DNA from: an uncultured Bacteroidota bacterium
GTDB taxonomy: Bacteria > Bacteroidota > Bacteroidia > Chitinophagales > Chitinophagaceae
Reading direction: 5' to 3'
Length of the DNA stretch: 64,000 bases
Assembly (NCBI GenBank): GCA_903839875.1
Contig: CAIMDZ010000194.1
Coordinates: 1-64,000 of the forward strand
Shown here: in pieces, positions 25,371 through 35,179 of the stretch
How the letters are laid out: each line of letters begins with the position of its first letter
Position numbering within the stretch: position 1 is the first letter of the stretch
Made by a program: the position numbers and the translations under genes
The notes under the pieces: generated by a model
Database searches by the model: none
Told to the model about the DNA's origin: nothing
What the model saw: the letters and a program-made list of their open reading frames with translations, nothing else

Positions 25371-28300
25371 ATGCCAGAATACAGCCATATAGAAAAGCCA
25401 TTTCTTACCCAGCTACATAACCTGGGCTGGACAATAATAGAACAAGGTGCTGGTATACCAACAGACCCAACCAGGAGCAAACGCACCACCTTCAGAGAAG
25501 TAACCTTAAAGGAATTGTTTATCCAATCGGTGAGGGATATTAATATTACCGAAACTGGTGAAAAGTGGCTTACGTCCCACCAATTGGAAGAACTTTATGA
25601 AGATGTAATAAAGTTAACCAGGAAGAACCTGCTGGAAGCCAATAAAGATATTCTGAAGCTGCTGCTGGATAACGCCAAAACAGATAAAAACGAAATTACT
25701 GGAGAGGAAGCACCAGTAGTAAAGCTTATAGACTTTGACCACCCAGAACTTAATATATTTACCGCTATCAACCAATTCAGGATAGATACACCTGGAATGG
25801 GAAAAGGGTTCATTATTCCCGATATTGTACTATTTGTAAACGGTATGCCTTTGGTGGTGGTGGAGTGTAAAGATCAAAATGAGTTTACCTCAAACCCGAT
25901 GCATGAAGCCATAACCCAGCTATTACGCTACAGCAACCAAAGGGAAGGAACTAAGCAGGATGGGCTAAAAGAAGGGGAAGAAAGCCTGTTTACATTTAAC
26001 CAGTTCAATATTGCCACCTACGGAGAGAAAGCCATGTATGGCACTATAACTTCGTCAGAGGAATATTACTTTGAGTGGAAAGATATTTACCCAGACAAGT
26101 ATAAAACATTCCAGGCACCGTTAGGCAAAGTAAGATCACAGGAAACGCTTATACAAGGCATGTTACCGCCTGATACCTTGTTGGATATTGTAAGACACTT
26201 TGTTTTGTTTATGACAGAAACAGGCGGCAAAGAAATAAAGATAGTTTGCCGTTACCAGCAATTCAGAGCAGTTGGTAAAATCGTTCACCGTTTAAGGACA
26301 GGTGGTACACCGATGGAGAGATCGGGTGTTGTATGGCACACCCAGGGCAGCGGTAAGAGCTTAACAATGGTAATGCTGGTAAGAAAGATAAGATCACTGT
26401 CAGACCTCAAAGATTTCAAGGTAATAATGGTTAATGACCGTAACGACCTGGAAGATCAATTGGGGGAAACAGCCGAGCTTACCAATGAAAAGATTGATTA
26501 CGTAAATAATACCAGGGAGCTTAGAGAAAAGTTATCAACCCCTTCCAGCAATGTGGTGATGGTGATGGTACATAAGTTCCAGGAACGCGTGAAAACAGAA
26601 GATACATTGGTAGGGCAAACGGTAGCTGAATATTTACCAGTATATAATAACATTGGGCTTGTGAATAATTCGGAAAGGGTATTGATCCTAATAGATGAAG
26701 CCCACCGAACCCAGGGCAGTGATCTGGGCAATAACCTGTTTGAGGCATTCCCTAATTCAACCAAGATAGCCTTTACTGGTACACCTTTGATTACCGACAG
26801 GCATAAGAAGAAAACGCATGAAAGATTCGGGTCTTACATAGATAAATACAAACTAAAAGATGCTGTGGATGATGGAGCTACCCTTCAAATATTATACGAA
26901 GGTAAAACCAGCGATGATGCAATAAGAGATAAAAGTAAACTGGAAGAAAAATTTGAAGACCTGATAAAGGAGCATACCGATGAAGAAAAAGCAAGGATAA
27001 AGAAGAAGTATGGCACATATACCGACATTCTGGAAGCTGAAAGCAGGATAAAGGCAATAGCTACAGACCTGGTTAACCATTACATAGAACACATTCTACC
27101 GAATGGATTTAAAGCCCAGGTTGTGGCAAGTACGGTATTGGCAGCGGTAAGGTATAAGAAAGCTATTATAACAGCTATTAAAGACCGCCTGGAGCAGGAG
27201 CAGAACAAACCCAACCCAAATAATGAATTGATAAAACAACTGGAATTCCTGAAGGTTGAAACGGTTGTTTCGTCACAAGGCACCAATGAAGCCGCCATAA
27301 TAACCGAAGCCAGGAAAGCATCACTATCCAACAAGGCAGTAGCTAACTTTAAAGAGAAATTTGATTATTCGGTTGATAATAACGGCAACTACACCAAGCC
27401 GCTATCTGGTATCGGGTTCCTGGTAGTATGCGATATGTTGTTGACGGGCTTTGATGCACCAATAGAACAGATATTGTACCTGGATAAGAAGATGAAGGAA
27501 CATAACCTGCTGCAAGCCATTGCCAGGGTAAACAGAACCCGTAAAGGAAAGAATAGGGGTTATGTGGTAGATTACATTGGTAATACCAACAACCTTCAGG
27601 ATGCACTAAAGATATATAGCGAAGACGATATAGCCGATGTTCTGGCATCCTTTAAAAACATTACCACCGAAATTCCAATTCTGGATCAGCGGTACAAACG
27701 GCTGGTGCAGTTATTTAAGGAAGAAGGAGTAGAAAAGATTGAGGACTTTGTAAACCAGAAGATAAAGAACCCTAAAGACACATACGCAATACTGGAAAGA
27801 TGTGTGGAGATTGCAGGTGACACAAAATTCAGGGCGGATTTTGAGGTGTATTTTAAGAACTTCATGGAGAGTATGGATATTGTACTACCATTGGCAGCGG
27901 CGGAGCCATATAAAATACCTTCCAAACAATTTGCCTTTATACTATTCAGAATTAAACAACGGTATAAGGATAGCACTATAAGCATTGAAAACATTGGAGA
28001 GAAAATAAAACGGCTGGTAAATGAACACCTGGTGAACCTGGGAATAGACCCCAAAATACCACCAGTAGAATTATTTTCCGATAATTTTGATGCTGAAGTA
28101 AACAAGAACGTATCAAAGAAAGCAATAGCTTCAGAAATGGAACATGCTATCAGAAAGCATATAAAAGTTAGCTTTAACGAAGACCCTTCCTTATATAAAA
28201 AGTTATACGAAAAACTGGAAGCTATAATAAAGGCTCATAAGGATGATTGGGATAAATTGGTCGAGCGATTGAAGGGGCTAAAAGAAGAAGCCCGTCAGGG

Positions 28301-28637
28301 CCGGTATAAAATAGAAGATGGAGTGTCTGAGGTGGAAGCCCCGTTTTTCGACCTGATGTTAGATATAGCTTTCGGTAAAACAGAGATAGAAAAATCGGTC
28401 AGAGAAAAGTGTAAAAAAGTTAACGCTGAGATCATTGAAAAGCTGGAATCGAATATAGGGATCATCAACTTCTGGGATAAAGACCATGAGATTGAAAAGA
28501 TAAAGGGGGAAATGAGCGACATTATACTTTATAGTGGCATACCGCAGCTTATTACCACTTCAGAACTAATATGTTCCGAAATAATGGCTTTGGCTAAAAG
28601 AAGGCATAATCAGATAATCGGGGGTAAGCATGAGTAG
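25371..28637 (+). CDS. hsdR: Type I restriction endonuclease, motor subunit (HsdR)
   Basis: ATP-driven translocase and nuclease that cleaves unmodified DNA with HsdM and HsdS. 1088 residues from ATG 25371 (MPEYSHIEKPFLTQLHNLGW); the track start three codons earlier is a TTG and is not preferred. PD-(D/E)xK nuclease: DIVLFVNGMPLVVVECKD (Asp151, Glu165, Lys167). SF2 motor: Walker A TQGSGKSLTM near residue 322, DEAH box LIDEAHRTQG, AFTGTPL, and motif VI QAIARVNRTRKGK. A helical C-terminal part from about 800 contacts the rest of the complex. All key residues present. Overlaps the next gene by eight bases. Confidence 0.96.
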   Translation: MPEYSHIEKPFLTQLHNLGWTIIEQGAGIPTDPTRSKRTTFREVTLKELFIQSVRDINITETGEKWLTSHQLEELYEDVIKLTRKNLLEANKDILKLLLDNAKTDKNEITGEEAPVVKLIDFDHPELNIFTAINQFRIDTPGMGKGFIIPDIVLFVNGMPLVVVECKDQNEFTSNPMHEAITQLLRYSNQREGTKQDGLKEGEESLFTFNQFNIATYGEKAMYGTITSSEEYYFEWKDIYPDKYKTFQAPLGKVRSQETLIQGMLPPDTLLDIVRHFVLFMTETGGKEIKIVCRYQQFRAVGKIVHRLRTGGTPMERSGVVWHTQGSGKSLTMVMLVRKIRSLSDLKDFKVIMVNDRNDLEDQLGETAELTNEKIDYVNNTRELREKLSTPSSNVVMVMVHKFQERVKTEDTLVGQTVAEYLPVYNNIGLVNNSERVLILIDEAHRTQGSDLGNNLFEAFPNSTKIAFTGTPLITDRHKKKTHERFGSYIDKYKLKDAVDDGATLQILYEGKTSDDAIRDKSKLEEKFEDLIKEHTDEEKARIKKKYGTYTDILEAESRIKAIATDLVNHYIEHILPNGFKAQVVASTVLAAVRYKKAIITAIKDRLEQEQNKPNPNNELIKQLEFLKVETVVSSQGTNEAAIITEARKASLSNKAVANFKEKFDYSVDNNGNYTKPLSGIGFLVVCDMLLTGFDAPIEQILYLDKKMKEHNLLQAIARVNRTRKGKNRGYVVDYIGNTNNLQDALKIYSEDDIADVLASFKNITTEIPILDQRYKRLVQLFKEEGVEKIEDFVNQKIKNPKDTYAILERCVEIAGDTKFRADFEVYFKNFMESMDIVLPLAAAEPYKIPSKQFAFILFRIKQRYKDSTISIENIGEKIKRLVNEHLVNLGIDPKIPPVELFSDNFDAEVNKNVSKKAIASEMEHAIRKHIKVSFNEDPSLYKKLYEKLEAIIKAHKDDWDKLVERLKGLKEEARQGRYKIEDGVSEVEAPFFDLMLDIAFGKTEIEKSVREKCKKVNAEIIEKLESNIGIINFWDKDHEIEKIKGEMSDIILYSGIPQLITTSELICSEIMALAKRRHNQIIGGKHE

Positions 28638-29310
28638 TAAGTTGCCAGCATATACAGTAAAACGGAGCAAACGGAAAACGCTAAGTATCTACATAGAGCG
28701 TGACGGTAGTGTATTGGTATTAGCACCAGAAAAAAACACCGATGCGGAAATAGAAACCATAGTTAACCAGAAGAGTTATAAGATATTTAAGCACCTGGCA
28801 GAAAGGGATGAACTAAACGCCACCAGGACATACCGAGAAATAGCCAACGGAGAAAGCTTTCTTTACCTGGGTAGGAATTATAGGTTACAATTGGTCAAAG
28901 ATCAGGATGTATGTCTGAAGCTTAAAGACGGACATTTTTACCTGCTGAAATCATTAAAGGACGAAGCCCAGGAAGTCTTTAAGGCCTTTTATCGGGAGAA
29001 GGCATTACCCAGGATCGCCAGCCGAGTAGATTACTATAAGGGGCAATTAGGGGTAACGCCAGGTGTAATAAGGATAATGGAGTTACAAAACCGTTGGGCT
29101 TCCTGTTCCAGGAAAGGTGATCTTAATTTCCATTGGAAATGCCTGATGGCACCCCTAACCGTTCTGGATTATATAATAGTACATGAGATGGCACACCTGA
29201 TACATGAGAACCATTCAGAAGCCTTCTGGAATGTGGTTGACAAGGTATTGCCAGACTATCGGGAGCGAAAAACATGGCTAAAATTCAATGGTGCAGGCAT
29301 GGATTTATAG
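28630..29310 (+). CDS. YgjP-like metallopeptidase (DUF45 / M48-like) linked to hsdR
   Basis: A 226-residue zincin-fold protein. Its N-terminal half is a small beta-rich domain (SKLPAYTVKRSKRKTLSIYIERDGSVLVLAPEKN). Its C-terminal half has the YgjP signatures NRWASCSRKGDLNFHWKCLMAP and the zinc site VHEMAHLIHENHSEAFW (His185, Glu186, His189, third ligand near His195). The family is frequently found directly after hsdR in type I operons; its substrate is not known. It overlaps hsdR by eight bases. Homologous debris follows immediately downstream. Confidence 0.9.
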   Translation: MSSKLPAYTVKRSKRKTLSIYIERDGSVLVLAPEKNTDAEIETIVNQKSYKIFKHLAERDELNATRTYREIANGESFLYLGRNYRLQLVKDQDVCLKLKDGHFYLLKSLKDEAQEVFKAFYREKALPRIASRVDYYKGQLGVTPGVIRIMELQNRWASCSRKGDLNFHWKCLMAPLTVLDYIIVHEMAHLIHENHSEAFWNVVDKVLPDYRERKTWLKFNGAGMDL

Positions 29311-29369
29311 AGTTTTATGGTGTTTTTAGTGGATATTGAAGCAACAGGATCACTTTGCCACATTCTTAC

Positions 29370-29875
29370 CGCTTACCCCGCCGAGGAAGTTTTTAAATGG
29401 CGAAACGCACCGTTATCTTGGAAAGCAATACAGACTAAAGAAAATGCCATCCGATACCAACCAAGTCAAATAATACCGGGGTTATATTGAGGTGCATAGC
29501 AAAGGGCAGACAATGGAAGATATATAGGTAGTGCTACAGGACTGGTATAAGTTACGGGCAAAGGAGATTTTTACTGAACTGCTTGTAGAAATTATTGAAA
29601 AAACACCCAGGTTTCAAAATAGGAGGCTAATACTGTATACTAAGGATATGCCTACCAGGTGGGGCAGTTGCTGACCAGAAGGCAGAATAACCCTTAATAC
29701 AGAGCTGATAAAAGCACCAAAAGAATGTATTGAGTATGTTATCCATGAACTAAGCCACCTGATATTCTCTGATCACAATAAGAAGTTTTTCTGGCTGCTA
29801 AGTACCTTAATGCCTGATTGGGAGAAATGGAAAGAGCGGTTGGAGAGGAGTATGTGTAATTGTACCCAAGAATAA
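29370..29875 (+). pseudogene. Decayed second YgjP-like metallopeptidase
   Basis: One reading frame gives PPRKFLNGETHRYLGKQYRLKKMP, then a TAA, then YRGYIEVHSKGQTMEDI, then TAG, then VVLQDWYKLRAKEIFTELL...MPTRWGSC, then TGA, then PEGRITLNTELIKAPKECIEYVIHELSHLIFSDHNKKFFWLLSTLMPDWEKWKERLER and TAA at 29873. It follows the YgjP family along its length, including RWGSC and HELSH, but three in-frame stops make it a pseudogene. It is too broken to appear in the ORF track. The sequence differs clearly from the intact copy upstream, so it is an older or separate acquisition, not a recent duplicate. Confidence 0.82.
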
Positions 29876-30027
29876 ATCGGAAGCCTGCCGGGATTCTTTT
29901 TTATCTTTTATATCCATTAAGTGCATCATAATTGTTACTGTAAGGATATGAAATATAAATAACAATAAAAGCAGTCACAGTATGAAAAATTAAGCATTTT
30001 CCCATTAGGACTGTATTTTAAATAAGA

Positions 30028-30813
30028 ATGCAAATAATTCCTCCACCGCTTTCGATTTCAAACTATACAAGTAACATTGTTGTAATTGAAAATTGCAATC
30101 AACATTCTGATGTGGTGCTCCCATTAATAGCAAACGGTTACCCTGGCATTACCTTTCAGACAACAAATACAGCACTCATTTCAAGCAGAAATAAAAAAAT
30201 TGACACTTTATTTCTTTACGGGCAAAATGTAAAGCCAGTTGAACTTTATACAACAGGACAATTCTCATTTATTGCATACTTCTTTTATCCTCACATTTTG
30301 AAAACTCTTTTTGGATTTAATGCAAAAGAGTTAACGGATATAAATATTGACTTAAATATTTTACAACCTGCTAAGGGAATGAATCTAAAAGAAATTCTTA
30401 TTAATGCAACTTCTTTGAGTATGCGGTTACAACTGATGGATAGTTTTGTTTTGAAAATTTCCGAACCAAATTATTCAGATGTTAACAATTCAATACTATT
30501 TGCAACACAAGCAATACGCAAAAGCAAGGGCTTAATATCATTAAAAAAAATTCAGTCCGAATTGAAGATAACGGAACGAACATTTCAGCGTTTGTTTGAA
30601 TTTCATGTTGGAGTTTCTCCAAAGATGTTTAGCCGGATTTGTCAATTTCATTCGGCATTTCAACAACTCAACCAAAATCAATTTTCCAAATTCACCGATG
30701 TTGCCTATGAAAATGGCTATGCTGACCAAAGTCATTTTAACCGTGTATTCAAAGAGTTTACAACCTACACCCCAAAGGAGTATTTTAAGAAATGTTCTAA
30801 CTCGCAATTCTAA
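30028..30813 (+). CDS. AraC-family transcriptional regulator
   Basis: A 261-residue activator-type regulator. Residues 1-150 are a beta-rich sensor domain (PPPLSISNYTSNIVVIENCNQHSDVVLPLIANGYPGI). Residues 160-258 are the paired helix-turn-helix AraC domain with ISLKKIQSELKITERTFQRLFEFHVGVSPKMFSRICQFHSAFQQL and the second-HTH signature FTDVAYENGYADQSHFNRVFKEFTTYTPKEYF. The start ATG 30028 has no other in-frame option close by. It precedes a short gene start cut off by the IS21 element, which was perhaps its target. Its signal is unknown. Confidence 0.9.
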   Translation: MQIIPPPLSISNYTSNIVVIENCNQHSDVVLPLIANGYPGITFQTTNTALISSRNKKIDTLFLYGQNVKPVELYTTGQFSFIAYFFYPHILKTLFGFNAKELTDINIDLNILQPAKGMNLKEILINATSLSMRLQLMDSFVLKISEPNYSDVNNSILFATQAIRKSKGLISLKKIQSELKITERTFQRLFEFHVGVSPKMFSRICQFHSAFQQLNQNQFSKFTDVAYENGYADQSHFNRVFKEFTTYTPKEYFKKCSNSQF

Positions 30814-30894
30814 ATTTGTTTTCAAACATGTCGGGTTTGTTCTATTTTCTATCTGTTAGCATTAATACTTTTGCGACTTAAAAAATAGAATCAC

Positions 30895-30980
30895 GTGAAA
30901 AAAATAATTGTTTCAGCATGGGTGACACTAATGGCATATTTGAAGCAAATACAATGCAACAATGGTTTATCACCTACCTA
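30895..30980 (+). pseudogene. Beginning of a gene cut off at the IS21 element
   Basis: GTGAAAAAAATAATTGTTTCAGC reads VKKIIVSA, and with a one-base shift continues GDTNGIFEANTMQQWF. That resembles the start of an NmrA/SDR-type NAD(P)-binding protein. It stops at the left edge of the IS21 element and no matching right part is visible after the IS. AraC regulators like the upstream one often sit beside such genes. Weakly supported. Confidence 0.35.
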
Positions 30981-31025
30981 TGTTTATTTAAAAATAAGAT
31001 TTATTGATAATAAAATGTAAAGACT

Positions 31026-32555
31026 ATGCTTAATATCAGACACATATTACGTTTGCATACTCAAAATCAAACCAGCTCTGAAATAATCGTGCAGACAGGT
31101 ATTCATCGTCTTATTCTGAAAAAAATAATCAATGATTTTAAAGAGAGTAAGTTAAGCTTTTCAGAAATAAACGAGCTTTCAGATAAAGATTTGGAAGATT
31201 TATTTAAAAGACCGCCCGAGAATTTACATAGTAAAAAACTAAAAACACTTTACAGCTTATTCCCCGAAATAGATAAAGAGCTTAAACGAAAAGGCGTTAC
31301 CAAGACCTTATTATGGGAAGAGTACAAAAGAAAATATCCTGATGGTGCCAGTAGCAGTGCTTTTCTTTTTCATTTCTCTCAATGGAAAGCGAGAAAAACA
31401 CCAATCATGCGCCAAAATCATAAAGCCGGGGATAAACTATTTATCGATTTTGCTGGCGAGAAGTTAGTTATTAAAGATAAAGAAACGGGTAAAGAAAAGC
31501 CTGTAGAGGTTTTTGTAGCCGTACTTGGAGCCAGTCAGCTTACATACGTAGAAGCAGTAATGACCCAAAGAAAAGAAGATTTTATTTCGGCCTGCGAAAA
31601 CGCATTACATTTTGTAGGAGGTGTACCCGCTGCAATTGTACCTGATAATTTAAGATCGGCAGTTACTAAATGTGATAAATATGAACCAACTATAAACGAA
31701 ACTTTTGCCGATTTTGCAGAACACTATAATACAACAATTTTACCAGCACGGGCATACCGACCAACAGATAAAGCTGTGGTCGAAAATACCATAAAGATTA
31801 TTTATACCAGAATTTATGCCAGATTGAGAGATGAAGTATTTTATTCTCTGGAAAGTTTAAACAATGCCATTTCAGTTACCTTAGAAGAACACAATAATCA
31901 AATTCTTACCGGGAAGGATTACAGCAGGAGACAGAAATATGAAGAGGTTGAAAAATCCGCCCTACTTCCTTTGCCAGGTATGCGTTACGAATTTAAGAAA
32001 CAACTTTATGCAACAGTGGCAAAAAACGGCCATATAGCCCTTAGTCTGGATAGGCATTATTACAGCGTTCCCTATAGTTGTATCGGGAAAAAGGTAAAAA
32101 TACTGTTTACCAGTTATAATGTAGAAGTGTTTGAAAATTACCAACTCATCGCAATTCACAAGCGATTACAAAGCCCATTTAAATACACAACTGATAAAGA
32201 ACATTTGCCACCAACACACCGCTTTGTGGCCGAAACCGAAGCTGATAGGTTTTTGACTATGGCAGATGAAATTCATAAAGATGTAAAACAATACATAACT
32301 AAAATACTCGAAATAAAACAGCATCCCGAACATTTGTATAGAATCTGCACGGGTGTTTTAAATCTTTCAAAAAAATATGGCAATGAACGTTTAACCAAAG
32401 CCTGCCAGCGCAGCTTGATCTTTGGTATTTATAACTACCGTATAATAAAAAAAATACTTGAGAGTGGCTTAGATATATATGAAGACGATGATTGGATTGA
32501 TAAATTTGAAATGCCAAAGCATGATAATATCAGGGGAAGTGATTATTACAAATAA
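31026..32555 (+). CDS. istA: IS21 family transposase IstA
   Basis: A DDE transposase of 509 residues, the usual length. N-terminal helix-turn-helix (MLNIRHILRLHTQNQTSSEIIVQTGIHRLILKKIIND). An rve-type catalytic core with FIDFAGEKLVI (first Asp), IVPDNLRSAV (second Asp) and RPTDKAVVENTIKIIY (Glu). The C-terminal part has RHYYSVPYSCIGKKVKILFT, as in other IstA proteins. Followed after 17 bases by istB. No frameshift or stop interrupts it, so the IS could be active. Confidence 0.95.
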   Translation: MLNIRHILRLHTQNQTSSEIIVQTGIHRLILKKIINDFKESKLSFSEINELSDKDLEDLFKRPPENLHSKKLKTLYSLFPEIDKELKRKGVTKTLLWEEYKRKYPDGASSSAFLFHFSQWKARKTPIMRQNHKAGDKLFIDFAGEKLVIKDKETGKEKPVEVFVAVLGASQLTYVEAVMTQRKEDFISACENALHFVGGVPAAIVPDNLRSAVTKCDKYEPTINETFADFAEHYNTTILPARAYRPTDKAVVENTIKIIYTRIYARLRDEVFYSLESLNNAISVTLEEHNNQILTGKDYSRRQKYEEVEKSALLPLPGMRYEFKKQLYATVAKNGHIALSLDRHYYSVPYSCIGKKVKILFTSYNVEVFENYQLIAIHKRLQSPFKYTTDKEHLPPTHRFVAETEADRFLTMADEIHKDVKQYITKILEIKQHPEHLYRICTGVLNLSKKYGNERLTKACQRSLIFGIYNYRIIKKILESGLDIYEDDDWIDKFEMPKHDNIRGSDYYK

Positions 32556-32572
32556 CCAAAAAAACAAAAAAA

Positions 32573-33304
32573 ATGAACGAATCAACTTTAGAGAAAATGC
32601 GGAAGATGAATCTCTTCGGCATGTACAGGGCATTTAAGACAAGTATTGAGTCCGGTAAAACCGAAAACTATACAACAGATGAAATGATTTCCACCCTTAT
32701 TGACTCAGAATGGGACGATAGAAAAAACCGGGGTATCGAAAGGCTACTCAAAAACGCCCATTTTAGGTACAAGGCCTCGGTTGAAGAATTGAAATTTGAA
32801 GCAGAGCGTAATATTGATAAAAACCAGATAATGCGTTTTGCCGATTGCTCGTTTATTGATAAGTACGAAAATATTTTAATTACAGGCAGCACAGGCACAG
32901 GTAAAAGTTATATTGCCACTGCTATTGGTCGCCAGGCATGCTGCCTTGGGCATAAAGTAATTTATCAAAGTACCCCAAAACTCTTAAGCATATTAAAAAT
33001 TGCAAAAGCTGATGGCTCATATATAAAAGAAATGACCAAAATAGAAAAACAAAGTTTACTTATACTTGATGATTTCGCCCATCAGCCCTTTGATGCACCA
33101 GGCAGAGCCATGCTTATGGAGATTATTGAAGACCGCCACGGAAAAAGTTCTACAATTGTTACCTCTCAGTTACCAGTAAGTAAATGGTACGATATGATTG
33201 GCGACAAGACAATGGCCGATGCAATTATGGACAGGATTATTCACCAGGCGCATCGTGTAGAACTTAAAGGCGAATCCATGAGAAAAAAATCCAAGCTCAA
33301 ATAA
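32573..33304 (+). CDS. istB: IS21 family helper ATPase IstB
   Basis: A 243-residue AAA+ DnaA/DnaC-like ATPase that positions IstA on target DNA. N-terminal helical region (MNESTLEKMRKMNLFGMYRAFKTSIESG), Walker A GSTGTGKSYIATAIG near residue 105, Walker B LLILDDFAHQPF near 163, and sensor TSQLPVSKWYDMIGD near 203. It ends two bases before the proposed right tip of the IS. Complete. Confidence 0.96.
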   Translation: MNESTLEKMRKMNLFGMYRAFKTSIESGKTENYTTDEMISTLIDSEWDDRKNRGIERLLKNAHFRYKASVEELKFEAERNIDKNQIMRFADCSFIDKYENILITGSTGTGKSYIATAIGRQACCLGHKVIYQSTPKLLSILKIAKADGSYIKEMTKIEKQSLLILDDFAHQPFDAPGRAMLMEIIEDRHGKSSTIVTSQLPVSKWYDMIGDKTMADAIMDRIIHQAHRVELKGESMRKKSKLK

Positions 33305-33314
33305 CAGAACCACT

Positions 33315-34559
33315 TTATAACGCTAGTGCCCGAATTGAAATGCTCTCAAAATTTAGTTGGTCGTTATGGTACTTGAACACAACCTCAAATGTGATAGTCT
33401 TATTGGCCGGGCCAGCAGGCAAATAAGGGTCAGTCACATACACTACGGGTGTTGTGTAAGATGCGCCATTTACCCGTTCAAAAGTAGGCGAAGCCTCAAT
33501 TGCAGCAACCGCTGTATTGATAACTTCATTGAGTGTTTTTTGTTCATGCTTCAGTCTAATACGCCCCCGTAGATTCTTGAGAGCAGATATTACCTCGTCA
33601 AATGCTGGAGCTTCTTCGTAAATCATCTGTTCCCGCATTCTTTCATAATCCCGGCGATAATCCTCAACGACCTCATCAATTGGAATAAAGGAAACTGTGG
33701 TGTATGACAGGGAAGCGTAGTCAACCCATGAAATTCGGCTATACCACTGCCTATGCTGAACGAGGTCATCATATAGTCGATGGTCTGCAAGAGCAGCATC
33801 GGCAACAGCCGAATTCATGATTTTATAAAGGTCATATAAATGGCGCGACATTCGCTCTGTCCGAATCCTTGCCCTATCGGGTTTGCCAAATTCTTCGTGC
33901 AGCAAAAAGATTTTCTCAAGAAAAGTCTTGCGGGGTTCTACCACCTCTACCGGAAAAGGAATTTCAGCATAGGCATGCTTGGGATTATATGTGTGCAAAA
34001 TGGACTGGATGTTTACCGTTGTAAAAGGAATTCGCATTGACCGGACGCTTACTTCTATTTTTACATTATCTGCGATATACTCATTCGGTTCATATAGTGA
34101 AGGATAATGAACGATCAAAGTTTGTGGGTCAGTATCTGGCATATTCTCCGGCACAGGAGCCGCTTCAATCGTTACAATACCATCTGGCAGCCTAAGGACT
34201 CTTAACTGGTTTACCAGTTCATCCCTGAGCTGGTTGCTCGTAAACACGCAACCAGCTCTTTTCAGGTCAGCCAATTGCCTGCGTGATGGGTTTTCAACAT
34301 AAGCCATGTTGAATGCGGCAGGGTCAAGGGCAATGTCTATGTCTTCTGAAAAGCGCGCAATAAGGTCCCAGCATTTGCTTAAGGACGTACCGCCCTTAAA
34401 TACCATGTGCTGGCGGTATGCTGACTGGAACAATGCTTTCAAAGTGAGCGTCACCCACCAGTCTTTTTCTATTGCTTTTGCCTGAATACCGCTAAGTAAT
34501 TCGGCTTCATCTATTACAGCTTTTCTTTGCTCATCCGTTAAATTTAACCATCCGATCAT
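33315..34559 (-). CDS. AbiEii-type nucleotidyltransferase toxin
   Basis: Toxin of the type IV AbiE system, a nucleotidyltransferase; relatives block phage and growth, some by modifying tRNA. 414 residues. The N-terminal domain has GWLNLTDEQRKAVIDEAELLSGIQAKAIEKDWWVTLTLKALF, the motif HMVFKGGTSLSKCWDLIARFSEDIDIALDP (GGTS at 56-59, metal Asp73 and Asp75). The C-terminal half is helical. The catalytic motif is intact. The start overlaps the antitoxin stop by four bases, coupling translation. The IS21 element sits 9 bases beyond its end, so the 3' flank was rearranged. Confidence 0.9.
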   Translation of the reverse strand: MIGWLNLTDEQRKAVIDEAELLSGIQAKAIEKDWWVTLTLKALFQSAYRQHMVFKGGTSLSKCWDLIARFSEDIDIALDPAAFNMAYVENPSRRQLADLKRAGCVFTSNQLRDELVNQLRVLRLPDGIVTIEAAPVPENMPDTDPQTLIVHYPSLYEPNEYIADNVKIEVSVRSMRIPFTTVNIQSILHTYNPKHAYAEIPFPVEVVEPRKTFLEKIFLLHEEFGKPDRARIRTERMSRHLYDLYKIMNSAVADAALADHRLYDDLVQHRQWYSRISWVDYASLSYTTVSFIPIDEVVEDYRRDYERMREQMIYEEAPAFDEVISALKNLRGRIRLKHEQKTLNEVINTAVAAIEASPTFERVNGASYTTPVVYVTDPYLPAGPANKTITFEVVFKYHNDQLNFESISIRALAL

Positions 34560-35164
34560 TTTTTATTTTCTTTAAGGAGTTTTACAATAAAGTTGTTCAC
34601 CTTCACTGTTGTCAGTTTCAGGTCATGCAATAGGGTTTGGTAATCTTCCTGTAGGAGTAGCGAGCGTAGTTTTTTTCTTGTTGTTTCTTCGATATTTTCG
34701 GCACCAAGCTCTTCTATTGCCTGAATGACGAGGCTGCTAATCTTCCCTTTTTGCTCCAGTCGCTTGTGATTAGTTGACTTAAACTTAATTTGCAGCCTCC
34801 CAAGTGTAATTTGACGCGGATGTCCATCCGTAATATATACCCGCCGTGTCGGAACTTGCGTTGTCAGGCCGAGTTTATGCAATGCATAAGCGCCCGCAGG
34901 CCGAACTTTGATTTTTTCTTTTTCGGCAATCATTTTCACAACGTCATCGGCACCTGGTCTAAGCTCTCCCAATTCAGGATCAACCTTTGGTACATAATAG
35001 AGCCCATGTGCAAGGCGCTTTATCAGCCCTTCTTCGCAAAGACGCGATAGGGCTTTCTTGATCGCCATATCTGTGCCGTTCCCATAGAAGTCCGAGGGAA
35101 ATATCAATTCACCATTTTTCATGCGAGCAATAGCTTGCCTGATATATGTATGTGCTTTTTCCAT
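34556..35164 (-). CDS. AbiEi-type antitoxin (DUF6088-like)
   Basis: A 202-residue antitoxin and autorepressor for the downstream nucleotidyltransferase toxin. N-terminal winged-helix region: KAHTYIRQAIARMKNGELIFPSDFYGNGTDMAIKKALSRLCEEGLIKRLAHGLYYVPK, followed by a second domain with VRPAGAYALHKLGLTTQVPTRRVYITDG. Both are typical of the DUF6088 / AbiEi family. First gene of the pair; the promoter region upstream carries three GTGACATTT sites in which two are inverted, a likely binding site. The pairing with AbiEii and four-base overlap support the call. Confidence 0.88.
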   Translation of the reverse strand: MEKAHTYIRQAIARMKNGELIFPSDFYGNGTDMAIKKALSRLCEEGLIKRLAHGLYYVPKVDPELGELRPGADDVVKMIAEKEKIKVRPAGAYALHKLGLTTQVPTRRVYITDGHPRQITLGRLQIKFKSTNHKRLEQKGKISSLVIQAIEELGAENIEETTRKKLRSLLLQEDYQTLLHDLKLTTVKVNNFIVKLLKENKK

Positions 35165-35179
35165 TTGTCACCAATTTTG

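Larger units (their letters stand above)
30981..33306 (+). mobile_element. IS21-family insertion sequence
   Basis: Contains istA and istB in the standard order on the same strand. The left end TGTTTATTTAAA and right end (read inward) TGTTATTTGAGC share the TGTTwATTT start expected of the family's TGT...ACA tips. No target-site duplication is visible in the flanks (CCTACCTA / GAACCACT), so the exact edges are tentative, or one end has been altered by rearrangement. Confidence 0.8.
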
